Notes: generated by a model not told the origin, from the sequence alone. 64,000 nt of DNA from Vreelandella andesensis (GCF_003989795.1 NZ_RZHG01000002.1:1-64000), one strand, 5' to 3'. Counted from the first letter of the stretch, positions 36,875 to 47,772 are shown. Numbers and translations are program-made.

Positions 36875-37645
36875 CTAGGGTGGATTAGCGAGAGTAAATT
36901 GGCGCAGAATAGGCATGGCACTTTGTTCTGTTGTGCTATCAACCACGATGTCCCAGCCATGCCGGTCATCCCAGTCACCAAGAACAAAGCGTTTTGCGGG
37001 CACATCCTCGACCGTCAAATCATGTACCTTTGGCCGATGGGTGTGACCATGAATCATGGTGGTGACACCAGAGCGCGCCATCAGCGTCACTACTTCTTCG
37101 GGTGTCACATCCATGATTGCTTCCGCTTTACTTGCGTTAGCATCGCCTGACTGCATGCGCAGACTTTTAGCAAGCTCCAGTCGCTGATCAAGGGGTAAGG
37201 ATAATATCTGCGTTTGCCACTGAGGATCTCTAGACTGTTGGCGGAACGCCATGTAAGCATCATCTCGAGTGCAAAGGCTGTCGCCGTGCAGAATGACGGC
37301 TGGCACGCCCTGGAGTTCTACTGTTTGGTTTTCGGGTATCAGAGAGGCTTGGCACTCATGGATGAAGCGCTCGCCAATCAAAAAGTCACGGTTGCCGTGC
37401 TGGAAGTAAATGGCGGTTCCGTTGCTGCTTAATTTACGTAACCGTTTGATTACTTCCCAGGCAACGCCGCTAAGAGGGTGGGGTGTATCAAGAAGATCAT
37501 CCCCAATCCAGGCGTCAAACAGGTCGCCTAGAAGATAAAGGGCATCAGCCCCCGCAGCGGTGCGTTCTAAGTAACGATAAAACCCCTGATTAATCTCAGG
37601 GGTATCGCTGCTTAGATGCGTATCAGCTATCAGCAGAGTGCGCAT
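36875..37645 (-). CDS. lpxH: UDP-2,3-diacylglucosamine diphosphatase LpxH
   Basis: Hydrolyses UDP-2,3-diacylglucosamine to lipid X in lipid A synthesis, peripheral to the inner membrane. 256 aa calcineurin-like phosphoesterase with the metal motifs IADTHLS (D-x-H), LLGDLFDAWIGDD (GD), FQHGNRDFLIG (GNRD), ILHGDSLCTRD and MIHGHTHRP (GHTH). Adjacent and downstream of ppiB on the minus strand with a 13-nt gap, so the two are probably co-transcribed, as in other gammaproteobacteria. Confidence 0.95.
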   Translation of the reverse strand: MRTLLIADTHLSSDTPEINQGFYRYLERTAAGADALYLLGDLFDAWIGDDLLDTPHPLSGVAWEVIKRLRKLSSNGTAIYFQHGNRDFLIGERFIHECQASLIPENQTVELQGVPAVILHGDSLCTRDDAYMAFRQQSRDPQWQTQILSLPLDQRLELAKSLRMQSGDANASKAEAIMDVTPEEVVTLMARSGVTTMIHGHTHRPKVHDLTVEDVPAKRFVLGDWDDRHGWDIVVDSTTEQSAMPILRQFTLANPP

Positions 37646-37658
37646 AAAGCTCCCATAA

Positions 37659-38159
37659 TCAGTCGGCTTCTTTTACGTAGGCGCGCTCAATGATGACATC
37701 GTCTGCGGGCACGTCAGCATGCATGCCTCGGCGTGTGGTGCTTACCCCACGGATAGCGTCTACCACGTCCATGCCTTCAACAACCTCTCCAAAGACTGCA
37801 TAGCCCCAGCCTTGAAGACTTTTGCCGCTATGATTCAAGAAGCTATTGTTACCAACATTGATAAAGAACTGCGCTGTGGCAGAGTTGGGGTCTTGAGTGC
37901 GTGCCATGGCAAGTGTGCCGACCGTATTTTGTAATCCATTGTCGGCTTCGTTTTCAATTGGGTCGCGTGTCGGCTTTTGGTTGAATTCTTGATCGAAGCC
38001 ACCGCCCTGAACCATGAAGCCATCGATAACACGATGGAATAAAGTGCCATCGTAGAAGCCGTCGCGAACATATTGCTCAAAATTGGCGGCAGTTTTGGGG
38101 GCTTTTTCATGATTAAGCGCAATAGTGATGTCACCGTGGTTGGTCTGTAATACGATCAT
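37659..38159 (-). CDS. ppiB: Cytoplasmic peptidyl-prolyl cis-trans isomerase B (cyclophilin)
   Basis: Cyclophilin-type proline isomerase, 166 aa with no signal peptide, hence cytosolic. Motifs: [15 protein letters not shown] with the catalytic Arg, [19 protein letters not shown] and [15 protein letters not shown]. The ATG at 38159 is preceded by AGGAA; an in-frame start 6 codons upstream is not family-like. It is transcribed towards lpxH and is divergent from glnS. Confidence 0.95.
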   Translation of the reverse strand: MIVLQTNHGDITIALNHEKAPKTAANFEQYVRDGFYDGTLFHRVIDGFMVQGGGFDQEFNQKPTRDPIENEADNGLQNTVGTLAMARTQDPNSATAQFFINVGNNSFLNHSGKSLQGWGYAVFGEVVEGMDVVDAIRGVSTTRRGMHADVPADDVIIERAYVKEAD

Positions 38160-38315
38160 AGATAAATTCCTGTTCAATAAAGGCGTTCGCCTTGGCGCTG
38201 TGCACCGGCGTCACGTTATAATAACGGTTTTGCTTGGCACCGCGAAGCGCAAACCCTAATAGCGTAGGCATTGGCTGCCTAGCCCGCCATCCACCATGAG
38301 GTTATCAACACCACC

Positions 38316-39995
38316 ATGACCAACGAGACCACCCCAGCGCCGAACTTCATTCGCAACCAAGTACGCGACGAAATAGAGGGCGGCCAGGTCACCAAAATTG
38401 TGACGCGCTTTCCTCCCGAGCCCAATGGCTTTTTACATATCGGTCATGCAAAGTCGATCTGTTTGAACTTCGGGTTGGCAGAGCAGCTAGGTGGTGAGTG
38501 TCATCTGCGCTTTGACGACACCAACCCGGCGAAGGAAGAGCAGGCGTATATTGACGCTATCAAAGAGGATGTCAGCTGGTTAGGCTTTCACTGGGCAGGG
38601 CCCGTTCGCTTTGCTTCTGATTATTTCGACCAGCTTTATGCATGGGCACAGCATTTAATTCGTGAAGACAAAGCCTACGTTGATGACCTTTCTCCGGATG
38701 AAATTCGTGAATATCGTGGCACACTGACGGCACCAGGCAAGTCAAGCCCCTACCGCGAGCGTAGCGTTGACGAGAACCTCGGCCTACTTGAACGCATGCG
38801 AAATGGCGAGTTTGGTGAAGGCGAAAAAGTACTTAGGGCTAAAATTGATATGGCGTCGCCTAATATCAACCTTCGTGACCCGATCCTTTATCGTATTCGT
38901 CATGCCAGCCACCATCAAACAGGCGATAAGTGGAAAATCTACCCGTCGTACGATTTTACCCATGGACAGTCCGATGCCATTGAAGGCATTACGCATTCAA
39001 TTTGTACGCTGGAGTTCGAAGATCACCGCCCACTTTACGAGTGGTTTTTGAATAACTTGCCGGTTCCCTCCAAGCCGCGCCAAATCGAGTTTGCCCGTCT
39101 TAACCTTGATTACACCCTGACCTCGAAGCGCAAGCTAAAACTGCTGGTTGACGAGCAGATTGTCGATGGTTGGGATGACCCACGTATGCCAACCATCTCA
39201 GGGATGCGTCGTCGTGGCTACACGCCAGCTTCTATCCGCAAGTTCTGCGAGATGATAGGTGTGACTCGCGCTGATGGCGGCTTGGTAGATATTGCCATGC
39301 TAACGCATGCGATTCGCTCTGATCTTGAAGACAATGCACCCCGTGCAATGTGCGTGTTGAAACCACTTAAGGTGGTGCTGACGAACGTTTCTGAAGATCA
39401 TGAAGAAGTGTATGACGTGCCTGGGCACCCTGCGCGAGACGACATGGCGGTACGCAAGGTGCCATTTAGTCGTGAACTCTACATAGACCAAGACGACTTC
39501 ATGGAAGACGCGCCCAAAAAGTTTTTCCGGTTAGCGCCTGGTAAAGAAGTTCGTCTGCGTAATAGCTACGTGATTCGTTGTGAAGACGTACTTAAGAACG
39601 AAGCCGGTGACGTGACGGAACTGCACTGTTCGGTAGATTTCGATACCCTGGGCAAAAATCCTGAAGGCCGCAAGGTAAAAGGTGTGATTCATTGGGTGAG
39701 TGCTGCCCATGGTGTGCCGATGGAAGTGCGTTTGTATGACAATTTGTTCACGGTTGAGCAGCCAGATCGTGATAAAGATGTCGATTTCCTCGATCACCTG
39801 AATCCGGACTCCTTGGCGGTGTGCCATGCTATTGGCGAGCCCAGCTTAGCGGATGCTGTTTCAGAAGATCGCTTCCAGTTTGAGCGAGTGGGCTACTTCT
39901 GCGCTGACCGTCATACGTCTAAGCCAGGACAACTGGTGTTTAATCGTACCGTTGGGTTGAAAGATAGCTGGGCGAAAATCAAACAGAAGGGCTAA
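38316..39995 (+). CDS. glnS: Glutamine--tRNA ligase
   Basis: Class I synthetase that charges tRNA-Gln directly; 559 aa. The HIGH motif appears as [12 protein letters not shown] near residue 35, with FRFDDTNP-type sequence [11 protein letters not shown] near 65. The KMSKS-like loop is TSKRKL near 270. Two C-terminal beta-barrel anticodon domains follow. Presence of GlnRS fits a gammaproteobacterium. cysS starts 11 nt after the stop. Confidence 0.97.
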   Translation: MTNETTPAPNFIRNQVRDEIEGGQVTKIVTRFPPEPNGFLHIGHAKSICLNFGLAEQLGGECHLRFDDTNPAKEEQAYIDAIKEDVSWLGFHWAGPVRFASDYFDQLYAWAQHLIREDKAYVDDLSPDEIREYRGTLTAPGKSSPYRERSVDENLGLLERMRNGEFGEGEKVLRAKIDMASPNINLRDPILYRIRHASHHQTGDKWKIYPSYDFTHGQSDAIEGITHSICTLEFEDHRPLYEWFLNNLPVPSKPRQIEFARLNLDYTLTSKRKLKLLVDEQIVDGWDDPRMPTISGMRRRGYTPASIRKFCEMIGVTRADGGLVDIAMLTHAIRSDLEDNAPRAMCVLKPLKVVLTNVSEDHEEVYDVPGHPARDDMAVRKVPFSRELYIDQDDFMEDAPKKFFRLAPGKEVRLRNSYVIRCEDVLKNEAGDVTELHCSVDFDTLGKNPEGRKVKGVIHWVSAAHGVPMEVRLYDNLFTVEQPDRDKDVDFLDHLNPDSLAVCHAIGEPSLADAVSEDRFQFERVGYFCADRHTSKPGQLVFNRTVGLKDSWAKIKQKG

Positions 39996-40006
39996 GGAAT
40001 CGTCAT

Positions 40007-41422
40007 ATGCACATTTATAATACGCTGACACGTCGCAAAGAACCGTTTACCCCGCTTGAGGCGGGTAAAGTCAGCATGTATGTCTGCGGCATGACGGTGT
40101 ATGACTACTGTCACCTTGGCCACGCGCGGGTCATGGTGGCCTTCGATGTGATAACCCGCTATCTACGTTATCGCGGCTATGACGTTACTTATGTGCGTAA
40201 TATCACTGACGTAGACGATAAAATTATCAAGCGTGCAGAAGAGAATGGTGAATCGATTAGCGCACTTACCGAGCGCATGATACAGGCGATGCATGAAGAC
40301 GAAGCTCGTTTAAGTGTGTTGCCGCCAAGCCAGGAGCCAAAGGCGACAGGGCATATTGGTGATATCGTTGTCATGATTGAGACGCTAATTAAGAAAGGCT
40401 TTGCCTACGCCGCTCCCAATGGTGACGTGTATTACCGCGTTCGCAAGTTTGCTGATTACGGTAAGCTAAATAATCGTCAGCTTGATGATATGCGCTCTGG
40501 TGCGCGGGTTGAGATTGATGTTCATAAAGAAGATCCGCTCGATTTTGTGCTTTGGAAAGCCGTCAAGCCAGGTGAGGAGCATTGGCACTCTCCTTGGGGT
40601 AATGGTCGTCCAGGATGGCACATTGAGTGTTCAGCAATGTCGACGTGCTGTTTAGGCGATACCTTCGATATTCATGGTGGCGGGCCTGATCTTACGTTCC
40701 CTCATCATGAAAACGAAATTGCCCAATCAGAGGCAGCGACGGGTAAAACCTACGTCAATACCTGGATGCATGCCGGGGCAGTGCGGGTTAATCAGGAAAA
40801 GATGTCAAAATCGTTAGGTAACTTTTTCACCATCCGCGATGTGCTGGAAGAGCATGATCCAGAAGTGGTGCGTTACTTGTTGGTGGCTAGCCACTATCGC
40901 AGCCCCATTAACTACTCGGTGGATTCTCTGCATGAGGCGCGTAAATCGCTGACGCGTTTCTATACAGCATTGGAAGGTGTGGAAGGTGCAGCGTTAGAAC
41001 GTGTGGAAGTGTCTCCTAGCGGTGACGGTGATAAGGCAAGCTATGCTGAGCGTTTCACCATGGCGATGGATGATGACTTTAATTCGCCTGAGGCGTTAGC
41101 GGTGTTATTTGATCTGGCGCGGGAGCTTAATCGCGCTAAAAGTGAGTCACCAGAAAAGGCGCAGCGTTTAGCGTTTGAATTAACGCGCTTAGCAGCAGTG
41201 TTAGGGCTTTTGCAGCAAGATCCTCAGACCTTTTTGAAAGGTAACCAACGGCAGGTCGCGCTGAGTGAGGCTGACATTGAAACTAAAATAGCGCAGCGCA
41301 AGGAAGCAAAAGCGAATAAAGATTTTGCTCAGGCGGATGCTATTCGAGACGAACTAGCGAGCATGGGAATTATCCTTAAGGATTCCCGTGAGGGGACAAC
41401 GTGGGTGATTGAAGCGCCTTAA
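40007..41422 (+). CDS. cysS: Cysteine--tRNA ligase
   Basis: Class I synthetase with a zinc-bound active site; 471 aa. Motifs: [17 protein letters not shown] (zinc Cys and HIGH equivalent) near residue 27-45, [10 protein letters not shown] and [13 protein letters not shown] (further zinc ligands), and KMSKSLGNF near 265. The C-terminal DALR helical domain ends about residue 460. Probably co-transcribed with glnS. Confidence 0.97.
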   Translation: MHIYNTLTRRKEPFTPLEAGKVSMYVCGMTVYDYCHLGHARVMVAFDVITRYLRYRGYDVTYVRNITDVDDKIIKRAEENGESISALTERMIQAMHEDEARLSVLPPSQEPKATGHIGDIVVMIETLIKKGFAYAAPNGDVYYRVRKFADYGKLNNRQLDDMRSGARVEIDVHKEDPLDFVLWKAVKPGEEHWHSPWGNGRPGWHIECSAMSTCCLGDTFDIHGGGPDLTFPHHENEIAQSEAATGKTYVNTWMHAGAVRVNQEKMSKSLGNFFTIRDVLEEHDPEVVRYLLVASHYRSPINYSVDSLHEARKSLTRFYTALEGVEGAALERVEVSPSGDGDKASYAERFTMAMDDDFNSPEALAVLFDLARELNRAKSESPEKAQRLAFELTRLAAVLGLLQQDPQTFLKGNQRQVALSEADIETKIAQRKEAKANKDFAQADAIRDELASMGIILKDSREGTTWVIEAP

Positions 41423-41484
41423 GCGTTATCAATGTTAAGCGTGTGTTTTCAAAGAAGGAGCCATCGAATAAAAGCGTTGTGCAT

Positions 41485-41512
41485 GTCAGGCGTCGTTGAT
41501 ACGGCGCCTGAC
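41485..41512 (+). terminator. Hairpin after cysS
   Basis: Stem GTCAGGCGTCG / CGGCGCCTGAC (one G-U pair) with loop TTGATA. It has no T-run, so either a rho-assisted end of the glnS-cysS message or a leader structure of the transporter operon. Confidence 0.45.
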
Positions 41513-41576
41513 GTCAATGTAGTTGGCTCTTATACTGAGATGATGCCTTCAATACGCTAACTAATAGGATGACTAT

Positions 41577-42485
41577 ATGCGCTTTCTTTTAAAACCAATC
41601 GTCGTTGCTTGTATCTCAGCCACCGCTTTTTCAAATGCTTACGCCAGCGACCCTGTTGTGGTGTCATCTAAGATTGACACCGAAGGCGCCGTGCTAGGTG
41701 AACTGATTATTCAAACGCTGGAGCGTGGTGGCGTGCCAACGGTAGATCGCCTTCAGTTGGGCGGCACCAGCGTTGTGCGCAGTGCGCTTGAAACGGGAGA
41801 AATCGACCTTTATCCCGAATATACAGGTAACGGGGCTTTTTTCTTTGATATGACCGATAGCCCCGTCTGGAATAGCGCAGAGGATGCTTACCAGACTGTC
41901 AAAGAGCGCGACGCAGCGCAGGGGCTGGTATGGCTTGAGCCTGCTAGCGCCAATAACACCTGGGCAATGAGTATTCGGGAAGATGTGGCAACGGCCAACG
42001 GCTTAACGTCGCTTGATGATCTTGCTGATTATTTAAACGACGGTGGCGAGTTTAAATTCGCCGCTAGTGCCGAATTTGTTGAATCCGCTCAGGCATTACC
42101 TGCGTTTCAGGACGCCTATGGTTTCGAGCTCAACGAGAACCAGTTGTTAGTGCTGTCTGGCGGTAACACAGCGGCTACCATGCGCGCTGCTGCTCAGCAA
42201 ACAAGCGGTGTTAATGGTGCCATGACGTACGGAACTGATGGTGGCTTAAGTGCATTGGGTCTTGTTGTTTTAGAAGACGTTAAGGGCGTTCAGCCGGTAT
42301 ACCAGCCATCGCCGGTGATACGTGCCGAGGTACTAAAGACTTACCCCGAGATTGAGACACTCCTCAACAATGTATTTACCACGCTGGATCTTGTTACGTT
42401 GCAAACACTGAATGCTGACGTGGCTGTCAATGGTTTTTCTCCTGACCAAGTAGCGAGCGACTATCTTGATAGCCTGGATGACTAA
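41577..42485 (+). CDS. Osmoprotectant ABC transporter substrate-binding protein
   Basis: 302 aa periplasmic protein of the OpuAC/OsmF (YehZ) type, which binds glycine betaine, choline or similar compounds. Signal peptide about residues 1-24 (ending NAYASDP). Family signatures: SKIDTEGAVLGELIIQTLE, GTSVVRSALETGEIDLYPEYTGNGA and the Thr/Gly-rich GGNTAATMRAAAQQTSGVNG. First gene of a four-gene operon in the same Z-Y-X-W order as E. coli yehZYXW. Substrate is inferred. Confidence 0.9.
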   Translation: MRFLLKPIVVACISATAFSNAYASDPVVVSSKIDTEGAVLGELIIQTLERGGVPTVDRLQLGGTSVVRSALETGEIDLYPEYTGNGAFFFDMTDSPVWNSAEDAYQTVKERDAAQGLVWLEPASANNTWAMSIREDVATANGLTSLDDLADYLNDGGEFKFAASAEFVESAQALPAFQDAYGFELNENQLLVLSGGNTAATMRAAAQQTSGVNGAMTYGTDGGLSALGLVVLEDVKGVQPVYQPSPVIRAEVLKTYPEIETLLNNVFTTLDLVTLQTLNADVAVNGFSPDQVASDYLDSLDD

Positions 42486-42488
42486 TGA

Positions 42489-43682
42489 ATGTCACTGATA
42501 GACGCCTTTTCATCGCCAAACCGTCAATATGGGCATATTAATGCGGTATTGATATGTTTAAGTGTCGGGATGTTAAGCGCTGCTTGGCTGCTTGGCGTAG
42601 TTAGCGTTGCGCCCAACCGCATTGTAGCGGGCACATCTTATGGCTTAGTAACGGCGATAGGCTGGCCTGGGGCGCTGCTTGTTTCCTTGCTATTCGTCGC
42701 CGTGGGCGGTTTGGCTATCAAGCCAAGCCGCCTTCATTATTGCGCTCAGCTATGCATCGTCACACTAACACTATTATTGATGCCATTCGGGCTTATGGTG
42801 GCAGGCCACTGGCTGATTGACCCGACGCTGCCGCAAGCGCGCTTAGGGATTGGTGCTGGCTATTGGGTGGCGCTTTTTTTGCTTTTGTTGTGCTTAGTAG
42901 AACTGCGTTTACGCTTGGAATTGTCGCGACTCTGGACCACGTTATTGCTCAGCAGTGTGGGGGCAGCGTGGTTGGTTTGTGCGGCGTTATGGCTTGATAA
43001 CTTAGCCCTTGTGCAAGAGTTTCAGGCGCGAGATAAGCAGTTTTATCGTGCCATGCTGCAGCATGTGGTGCTGGTTAGCATAGCGGTAAGCGTTAGTGTG
43101 GTGGTCGGTTTGATTCTCGCTATGCTGATGCGACGTTACCAACGCCTGCAACGCGTTGCCTTTGCATTGCTGAATTTCCTGCAAACAATTCCGAGTTTAG
43201 CTCTGTTTGGGTTATTACTAGCCCCGCTTGCCTGGTTAGCTGCTAACGTTCCATTTTTAGCGCAGTTAGGTGTCAGCGGTATTGGCACTACCCCCGCACT
43301 GATTGCGCTCATTGCCTATAGCCTGCTGCCGATGGTGCGCAATACCTACATAGCGCTCGATGAAGTCGACTCAAATACCTTAGAAGCGGCTAAGGCGATG
43401 GGCATGCGCCCGCGTCAGCGTTTTTGGCAGGTAAGGTTTCCTTTGGCGCTGCCGATACTGTTAGAAGGCGTGCGAATTACGGCTGTACAAGCCATTGGAT
43501 TAACCGCCGTTGCCGCGTTGATCGGGGCAGGTGGGCTAGGTACGTTTATTTTTCAGGGATTGGGCCAAGCGGCCATGGATATGGTGCTGCTTGGCGCGCT
43601 GCCTATTTTGGTTTTGGCACTTATTGTAGATGCTGGATTGGGGGCATTAGCTGACGCGCTTCGCCCCGGAGGACACGAATGA
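42489..43682 (+). CDS. Osmoprotectant ABC transporter permease (YehY-like)
   Basis: 397 aa, about ten transmembrane segments. The C-terminal half is a BPD_transp_1 permease domain with the coupling loop EAAKAMGMRPRQRFWQVRFPLALP. The extra N-terminal helices make it the longer of the two permeases, as YehY is in E. coli. Starts 3 nt after the binding-protein gene and overlaps the ATPase gene by 4 nt, so it is translationally coupled on both sides. Confidence 0.9.
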   Translation: MSLIDAFSSPNRQYGHINAVLICLSVGMLSAAWLLGVVSVAPNRIVAGTSYGLVTAIGWPGALLVSLLFVAVGGLAIKPSRLHYCAQLCIVTLTLLLMPFGLMVAGHWLIDPTLPQARLGIGAGYWVALFLLLLCLVELRLRLELSRLWTTLLLSSVGAAWLVCAALWLDNLALVQEFQARDKQFYRAMLQHVVLVSIAVSVSVVVGLILAMLMRRYQRLQRVAFALLNFLQTIPSLALFGLLLAPLAWLAANVPFLAQLGVSGIGTTPALIALIAYSLLPMVRNTYIALDEVDSNTLEAAKAMGMRPRQRFWQVRFPLALPILLEGVRITAVQAIGLTAVAALIGAGGLGTFIFQGLGQAAMDMVLLGALPILVLALIVDAGLGALADALRPGGHE

Positions 43683-44644
43683 TAGAGCTTTCCCATGTGT
43701 CGAAGCACTTTGGAGAAGACACAGCGGTTGACGATATCTCCTTACACGTCGCGAAAGGAAAGTTCTGTGCGCTGGTAGGGTCATCAGGCTGCGGAAAATC
43801 GACGATGCTACGTATGATTAATCGTTTGATTGAGCATAGTAGTGGCGACATTGTCATCGACGGACAGGCAATAGAGCACTATGACCTGGTTAAGCTGCGG
43901 CGTCGTATTGGCTATGCGATTCAAAGTACCGGCCTGTTTCCCCATTGGACCGTCGCGCGCAACATTGGCTTGGTGCCGCGTTTATTAAAATGGTCTTCCG
44001 CTGATGTTAAAGCACGTGTTGAAGAATTAATGTGCTTGTTGGGCCTTCCCATGGATGAGTTTGCCCATAAGTATCCGCACCAGCTCTCTGGTGGACAGGC
44101 CCAGCGGGTTGGCGTTGCTCGCGCATTAGCGGCAGATCCTGATATTTTGCTGATGGACGAGCCTTTTGGAGCGCTAGACCCTATAACCCGAGAAAAGCTT
44201 CAAGACGAACTGGCAAAGCTTCAAGCGCAGCTGCATAAAACGGTGGTGTTTGTGACCCATGATATGGATGAAGCGCTTAAACTAGCGGATCATTTAGTTG
44301 TTATGCGTGAAGGCCGTGTTGTTCAGCAGGGCACACCGCTAGCGTTGCTTCAAAATCCTGTCGATCCGTTTGTTGAGTCGCTACTGGGTGGGTTGGAGCG
44401 TGGTTTAAAACAGGCAGCATTAACCCGCGTGAAAGACCATATGTCATCGCTTGGACAGTCATTGCCTGCTCAATCGCGTATTCCGGGTGATTTTTCACTG
44501 CGCCAAGCGCTTTCGATGATGCTGCGTGATCACTGCGATAGGCTTACGGTTGTCGACCAACAAGACATGCCCATTGGTGAGTTATCGTTGCGCAAAGTGG
44601 TGAAAGAGGCTCAGCTAGACAAGGTGAGTCATCGTGAAGCGTGA
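43679..44644 (+). CDS. Osmoprotectant ABC transporter ATP-binding protein (YehX-like)
   Basis: 321 aa. ABC ATPase domain with Walker A GSSGCGKST near residue 37, Q-loop IQST near 80, signature LSGGQAQRVGVARAL near 138, Walker B DILLMDEPFGALD near 158 and switch His in VFVTHDMDEA near 190. A C-terminal partial CBS-like extension (about 255-321, RLTVVDQQDMPIGELSL) is typical of the OpuA/YehX group. Overlaps both permease genes. Confidence 0.92.
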   Translation: MIELSHVSKHFGEDTAVDDISLHVAKGKFCALVGSSGCGKSTMLRMINRLIEHSSGDIVIDGQAIEHYDLVKLRRRIGYAIQSTGLFPHWTVARNIGLVPRLLKWSSADVKARVEELMCLLGLPMDEFAHKYPHQLSGGQAQRVGVARALAADPDILLMDEPFGALDPITREKLQDELAKLQAQLHKTVVFVTHDMDEALKLADHLVVMREGRVVQQGTPLALLQNPVDPFVESLLGGLERGLKQAALTRVKDHMSSLGQSLPAQSRIPGDFSLRQALSMMLRDHCDRLTVVDQQDMPIGELSLRKVVKEAQLDKVSHREA

Positions 44645-45410
44645 TGGTGACCGAGAGAATCTACTAATGACCGCCGGCCCACGATGGTTATGGCCTGTCG
44701 GCTGGGCACTAATGCTGTTGGTAGGCGTATGGGCTATGCCGGTGTTAGAGCCTGGATTTCGTTGGTTAGAGCCTGACGCCCGTCAGGTAATTTACTCCCG
44801 CGCTGATTTCGTCTCACTGTTGGCCAGGCATGTATTTGTTGTTGGAATAGCCGCTGTCGTCACGATAAGCGTGGGCGTATTGGCTGGAATAGCGGTAACT
44901 CGGCAGTGGGGACGAGACTTCTTACCCCTTATTGGCCAGTTAGCCTCGCTTGGCCAGACATTTCCCCCTGTGGCAGTGCTTGCGCTAGCGGTTCCTGTGC
45001 TGGGTTTTGGAACGTTGCCCATTATCGTGGCGTTAATGCTCTATGGCTTATTGCCCGTTGTAAGAAATACGCTAGCCGGACTGCATGATGTCGATGCCAG
45101 TCTTAAACAAGCGGCGCTTGCCATGGGAATGACTTCATGGCAAGTGTTGACTCGCGTTGAACTTCCACTAGCCACGCCGGTGATTCTGGCCGGTATCCGC
45201 ACATCGGTTACCATTAATATTGCGACAGCGGCCTTAGGCGCGACCGTCGGTGCCAGTAATTTAGGTGATCCGATCATCGCGGGTATTGTGAATGGCAATA
45301 TGGCTTATGTCTTGCAGGGCGCGTTACTAATCGCGTTTCTCGCGTTGACCGTCGATAGTCTGTTTAACGCGTTGCAACAGCAGCTGCAAATTCGTCTCTC
45401 TGCACCTTAA
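44634..45410 (+). CDS. Osmoprotectant ABC transporter permease (YehW-like)
   Basis: 258 aa permease with about six transmembrane segments and the coupling motif QAALAMGMTSWQVLTRVELPLATP. The GTG start at 44634 lies inside the end of the ATPase gene, 8 nt after AAGGTGAG. Last gene of the transporter operon. Confidence 0.9.
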   Translation: MKRDGDRENLLMTAGPRWLWPVGWALMLLVGVWAMPVLEPGFRWLEPDARQVIYSRADFVSLLARHVFVVGIAAVVTISVGVLAGIAVTRQWGRDFLPLIGQLASLGQTFPPVAVLALAVPVLGFGTLPIIVALMLYGLLPVVRNTLAGLHDVDASLKQAALAMGMTSWQVLTRVELPLATPVILAGIRTSVTINIATAALGATVGASNLGDPIIAGIVNGNMAYVLQGALLIAFLALTVDSLFNALQQQLQIRLSAP

Positions 45411-45461
45411 GTTGTATCCCTAAAAGTAGCAGACTGCGTTACTGTCCTTACGTTGCGTTGA

Positions 45462-45482
45462 TCGAGGTGACACTAACCTCGA
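45462..45482. promoter_or_regulatory. 21-bp inverted repeat upstream of the 2-oxoacid dehydrogenase operon
   Basis: TCGAGGT-GACACTA-ACCTCGA has perfect 7-bp arms and a 7-bp spacer. It lies 52 nt after the transporter operon and 92 nt before the E1alpha start. The symmetry suits a dimeric regulator. With no T-run, an intrinsic terminator is less likely. No regulator gene is adjacent. Confidence 0.45.
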
Positions 45483-45573
45483 CGAGCTTGACCTATGCTA
45501 GATAAATCCACTGGCAAAAACGGTCAACACCAACAACACTGCCCTCAAAAGGGGTAATACAAGGATAATAAAC

Positions 45574-46776
45574 ATGACAACGTACGCGCATCAGCCGCTC
45601 TTTATGACCGGCGACGAATTTTCAATGGCTACCTTCAGTCTGCTCGACCCAGAGGGCGAGCTCTATGAAGGTGCCAAAGAACCAGACCTACCTCGTGATC
45701 ATGCCCGGCGGCTTTATCAAGCCATGCTGGCTACCCGTATCCTAGATGAGCGCATGATGGCTGCCCAGCGACAGGGGCGGCTAAGTTTTTATATGCAAAG
45801 TACGGGAGAAGAAGCCGCCGTTGTTGGTGCAACGGCGGCGCTAGATGATACCGACATGATAATGGCGCAATACCGCGAGCAAGGTGCATTAATGTATCGC
45901 GGTTTCTCCATTGATGAGTTTATGAATCAACTGTTCGGCAACGAGCTCGATTACGGCAAAGGCCGCCAAATGCCGATTCATTATGGGTCGCGCAAGCTGC
46001 ACTATATGACCATCTCTTCTCCGCTTGCCACGCAGATTCCTCAGGCGACGGGCTACGCCTATGGCCAGAAGTTAGCAGGTCATGGACACTGCACCTTAAC
46101 GTTTTTCGGTGAGGGTGCCGCTTCCGAAGGTGACTTCCACGCCGCGTTGAACATGGCATCCGTTCATCAAGTGCCGGTGATTTTTTTCTGCCGAAACAAT
46201 GGTTATGCCATTTCAACGCCTTCAAGCGAGCAATTTGCCGCCGACGGGATTGCCCCACGAGCGTTTGGCTATCACATGCATGTGATACGCGTAGACGGTA
46301 ACGATGCTTTGGCCGTTTATGAAGCAACGCGCCAAGCCCGTCAGATTGCTGTTGAACACAATAAGCCTGTGCTTATTGAAGCAATGTCTTATCGCCTTGC
46401 GGCGCATTCCTCTTCAGACGACCCATCCGGCTATCGCGCTAAAAGTGAAGAAGAAGCATGGCGCTTAAAAGACCCCATACTGCGCATGCAGAAATGGCTG
46501 TTAAAAAAAGGCTGGTGGAGCGAGGAAGAGGAAACTAGCCAGCAGGAAACGCTGCGTCGCGAAGTGCTCGATACGATGAAGCGGGCAGAAAAGCGTTCAC
46601 CCCCTCCCTTCGATTCGCTGATTACCGATGTCTATGCCGATATAACCCCCGAGTTACAGCGTCAATTTGATCAGCTGAAACGCCATATTCGCCGTTATCC
46701 AGAGGCCTACCCACGCGGTGCGCGCTCGCTAGACCTTGAGGTGAATACGACCACAGATTCCGAGGGGGACGCATAA
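45574..46776 (+). CDS. bkdA1: Branched-chain 2-oxoacid dehydrogenase E1 alpha subunit
   Basis: Thiamine-diphosphate-dependent decarboxylase of Val, Leu and Ile keto acids, part of the cytosolic BCKDH complex. 400 aa. TPP-binding motif [31 protein letters not shown] lies around residues 170-205 (given as [11 protein letters not shown] and [10 protein letters not shown]). The loop [15 protein letters not shown] near 274-288 corresponds to the loop phosphorylated in the mammalian enzyme. First gene of an E1alpha-E1beta-E2-kinase operon; E1beta starts 1 nt after the stop. Confidence 0.93.
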   Translation: MTTYAHQPLFMTGDEFSMATFSLLDPEGELYEGAKEPDLPRDHARRLYQAMLATRILDERMMAAQRQGRLSFYMQSTGEEAAVVGATAALDDTDMIMAQYREQGALMYRGFSIDEFMNQLFGNELDYGKGRQMPIHYGSRKLHYMTISSPLATQIPQATGYAYGQKLAGHGHCTLTFFGEGAASEGDFHAALNMASVHQVPVIFFCRNNGYAISTPSSEQFAADGIAPRAFGYHMHVIRVDGNDALAVYEATRQARQIAVEHNKPVLIEAMSYRLAAHSSSDDPSGYRAKSEEEAWRLKDPILRMQKWLLKKGWWSEEEETSQQETLRREVLDTMKRAEKRSPPPFDSLITDVYADITPELQRQFDQLKRHIRRYPEAYPRGARSLDLEVNTTTDSEGDA

Positions 46777-46777
46777 C

Positions 46778-47755
46778 ATGCCCACAATGAACATGCTCCA
46801 GGCGATCAACAATGCGCTTGATATCGCCATGGCTGAAGATGAAAAAGTGATCTGCTTTGGTGAAGATGTCGGTGTTTTTGGTGGTGTATTCCGTGCTACC
46901 AGCCATTTACAGGAAAAATATGGTAAAGCGCGCTGCTTTAACACGCCGTTGGTAGAGCAAGGCATTATAGGTTTTGCCAATGGGCTGGCTGCCCAGGGTT
47001 CGGTGCCGGTCGCTGAAATACAGTTTGCCGACTACATCTTTCCCGCCTTTGATCAAATTGTTAATGAGACTGCAAAATTCCGCTACCGCTCTGGGGATTT
47101 ATTCAATGTGGGCGGATTAACCATTCGTACGCCCTATGGTGGCGGCATTGCTGGCGGTCTCTACCATTCACAATCGCCAGAGGCTTACTTTACCCACACG
47201 CCCGGCTTAAAAGTCGTTGTGCCGCGCAACCCCTACCAAGCGAAAGGGTTGCTGCTTGCCTCCATTCGCGACCCCGATCCAGTGCTTTTCCTAGAACCTA
47301 AACGGCTTTATCGAGCTTCGGTAGGTGACGTACCTCAAGAAGATTATCAGCTCCCTATTGGTGAAGCCGAGGTCATCAAAGAGGGGACGGATATCACGTT
47401 GGTGGGATGGGGCGCGCAAATGGAAGTCATCGGCAAAGCCGTTGAACTTGCTGAAGAGCAGGGCATTGCCTGTGAAGTGATTGATCTGCGTTCACTACTG
47501 CCATGGGATGCCGATACTGTCGTTGAGTCTGTACTAAAAACAGGACGCTTGATCGTCAGTCATGAAGCGCCTTTAACAGGCGGCTTCGCAGGTGAGATCG
47601 CTGCAACGGTCCAAGAGCGCTGTTTTCTCTATTTGGAATCGCCGATTGCTCGGGTAACGGGGCTGGATACACCCTTCCCGTTAGTGCTGGAAAAAGAGTA
47701 TATGCCCGATCATCTGAAAATTTTTGAAGCGATTCGCGAAAGCGTTAACTTTTAG
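46778..47755 (+). CDS. bkdA2: Branched-chain 2-oxoacid dehydrogenase E1 beta subunit
   Basis: 325 aa partner of E1 alpha; together they decarboxylate the keto acid and acylate the E2 lipoyl arm. Motifs: [48 protein letters not shown] and the C-terminal transketolase domain ([24 protein letters not shown]). Position directly after E1 alpha and before E2 supports the complex. Confidence 0.94.
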   Translation: MPTMNMLQAINNALDIAMAEDEKVICFGEDVGVFGGVFRATSHLQEKYGKARCFNTPLVEQGIIGFANGLAAQGSVPVAEIQFADYIFPAFDQIVNETAKFRYRSGDLFNVGGLTIRTPYGGGIAGGLYHSQSPEAYFTHTPGLKVVVPRNPYQAKGLLLASIRDPDPVLFLEPKRLYRASVGDVPQEDYQLPIGEAEVIKEGTDITLVGWGAQMEVIGKAVELAEEQGIACEVIDLRSLLPWDADTVVESVLKTGRLIVSHEAPLTGGFAGEIAATVQERCFLYLESPIARVTGLDTPFPLVLEKEYMPDHLKIFEAIRESVNF

Positions 47756-47772
47756 CGCCAGGGAGAAAAATA

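Noticed and set aside
41485..41512. Riboswitch upstream of the osmoprotectant transporter
   Set aside because: Only one simple hairpin is present and no conserved riboswitch core was seen.
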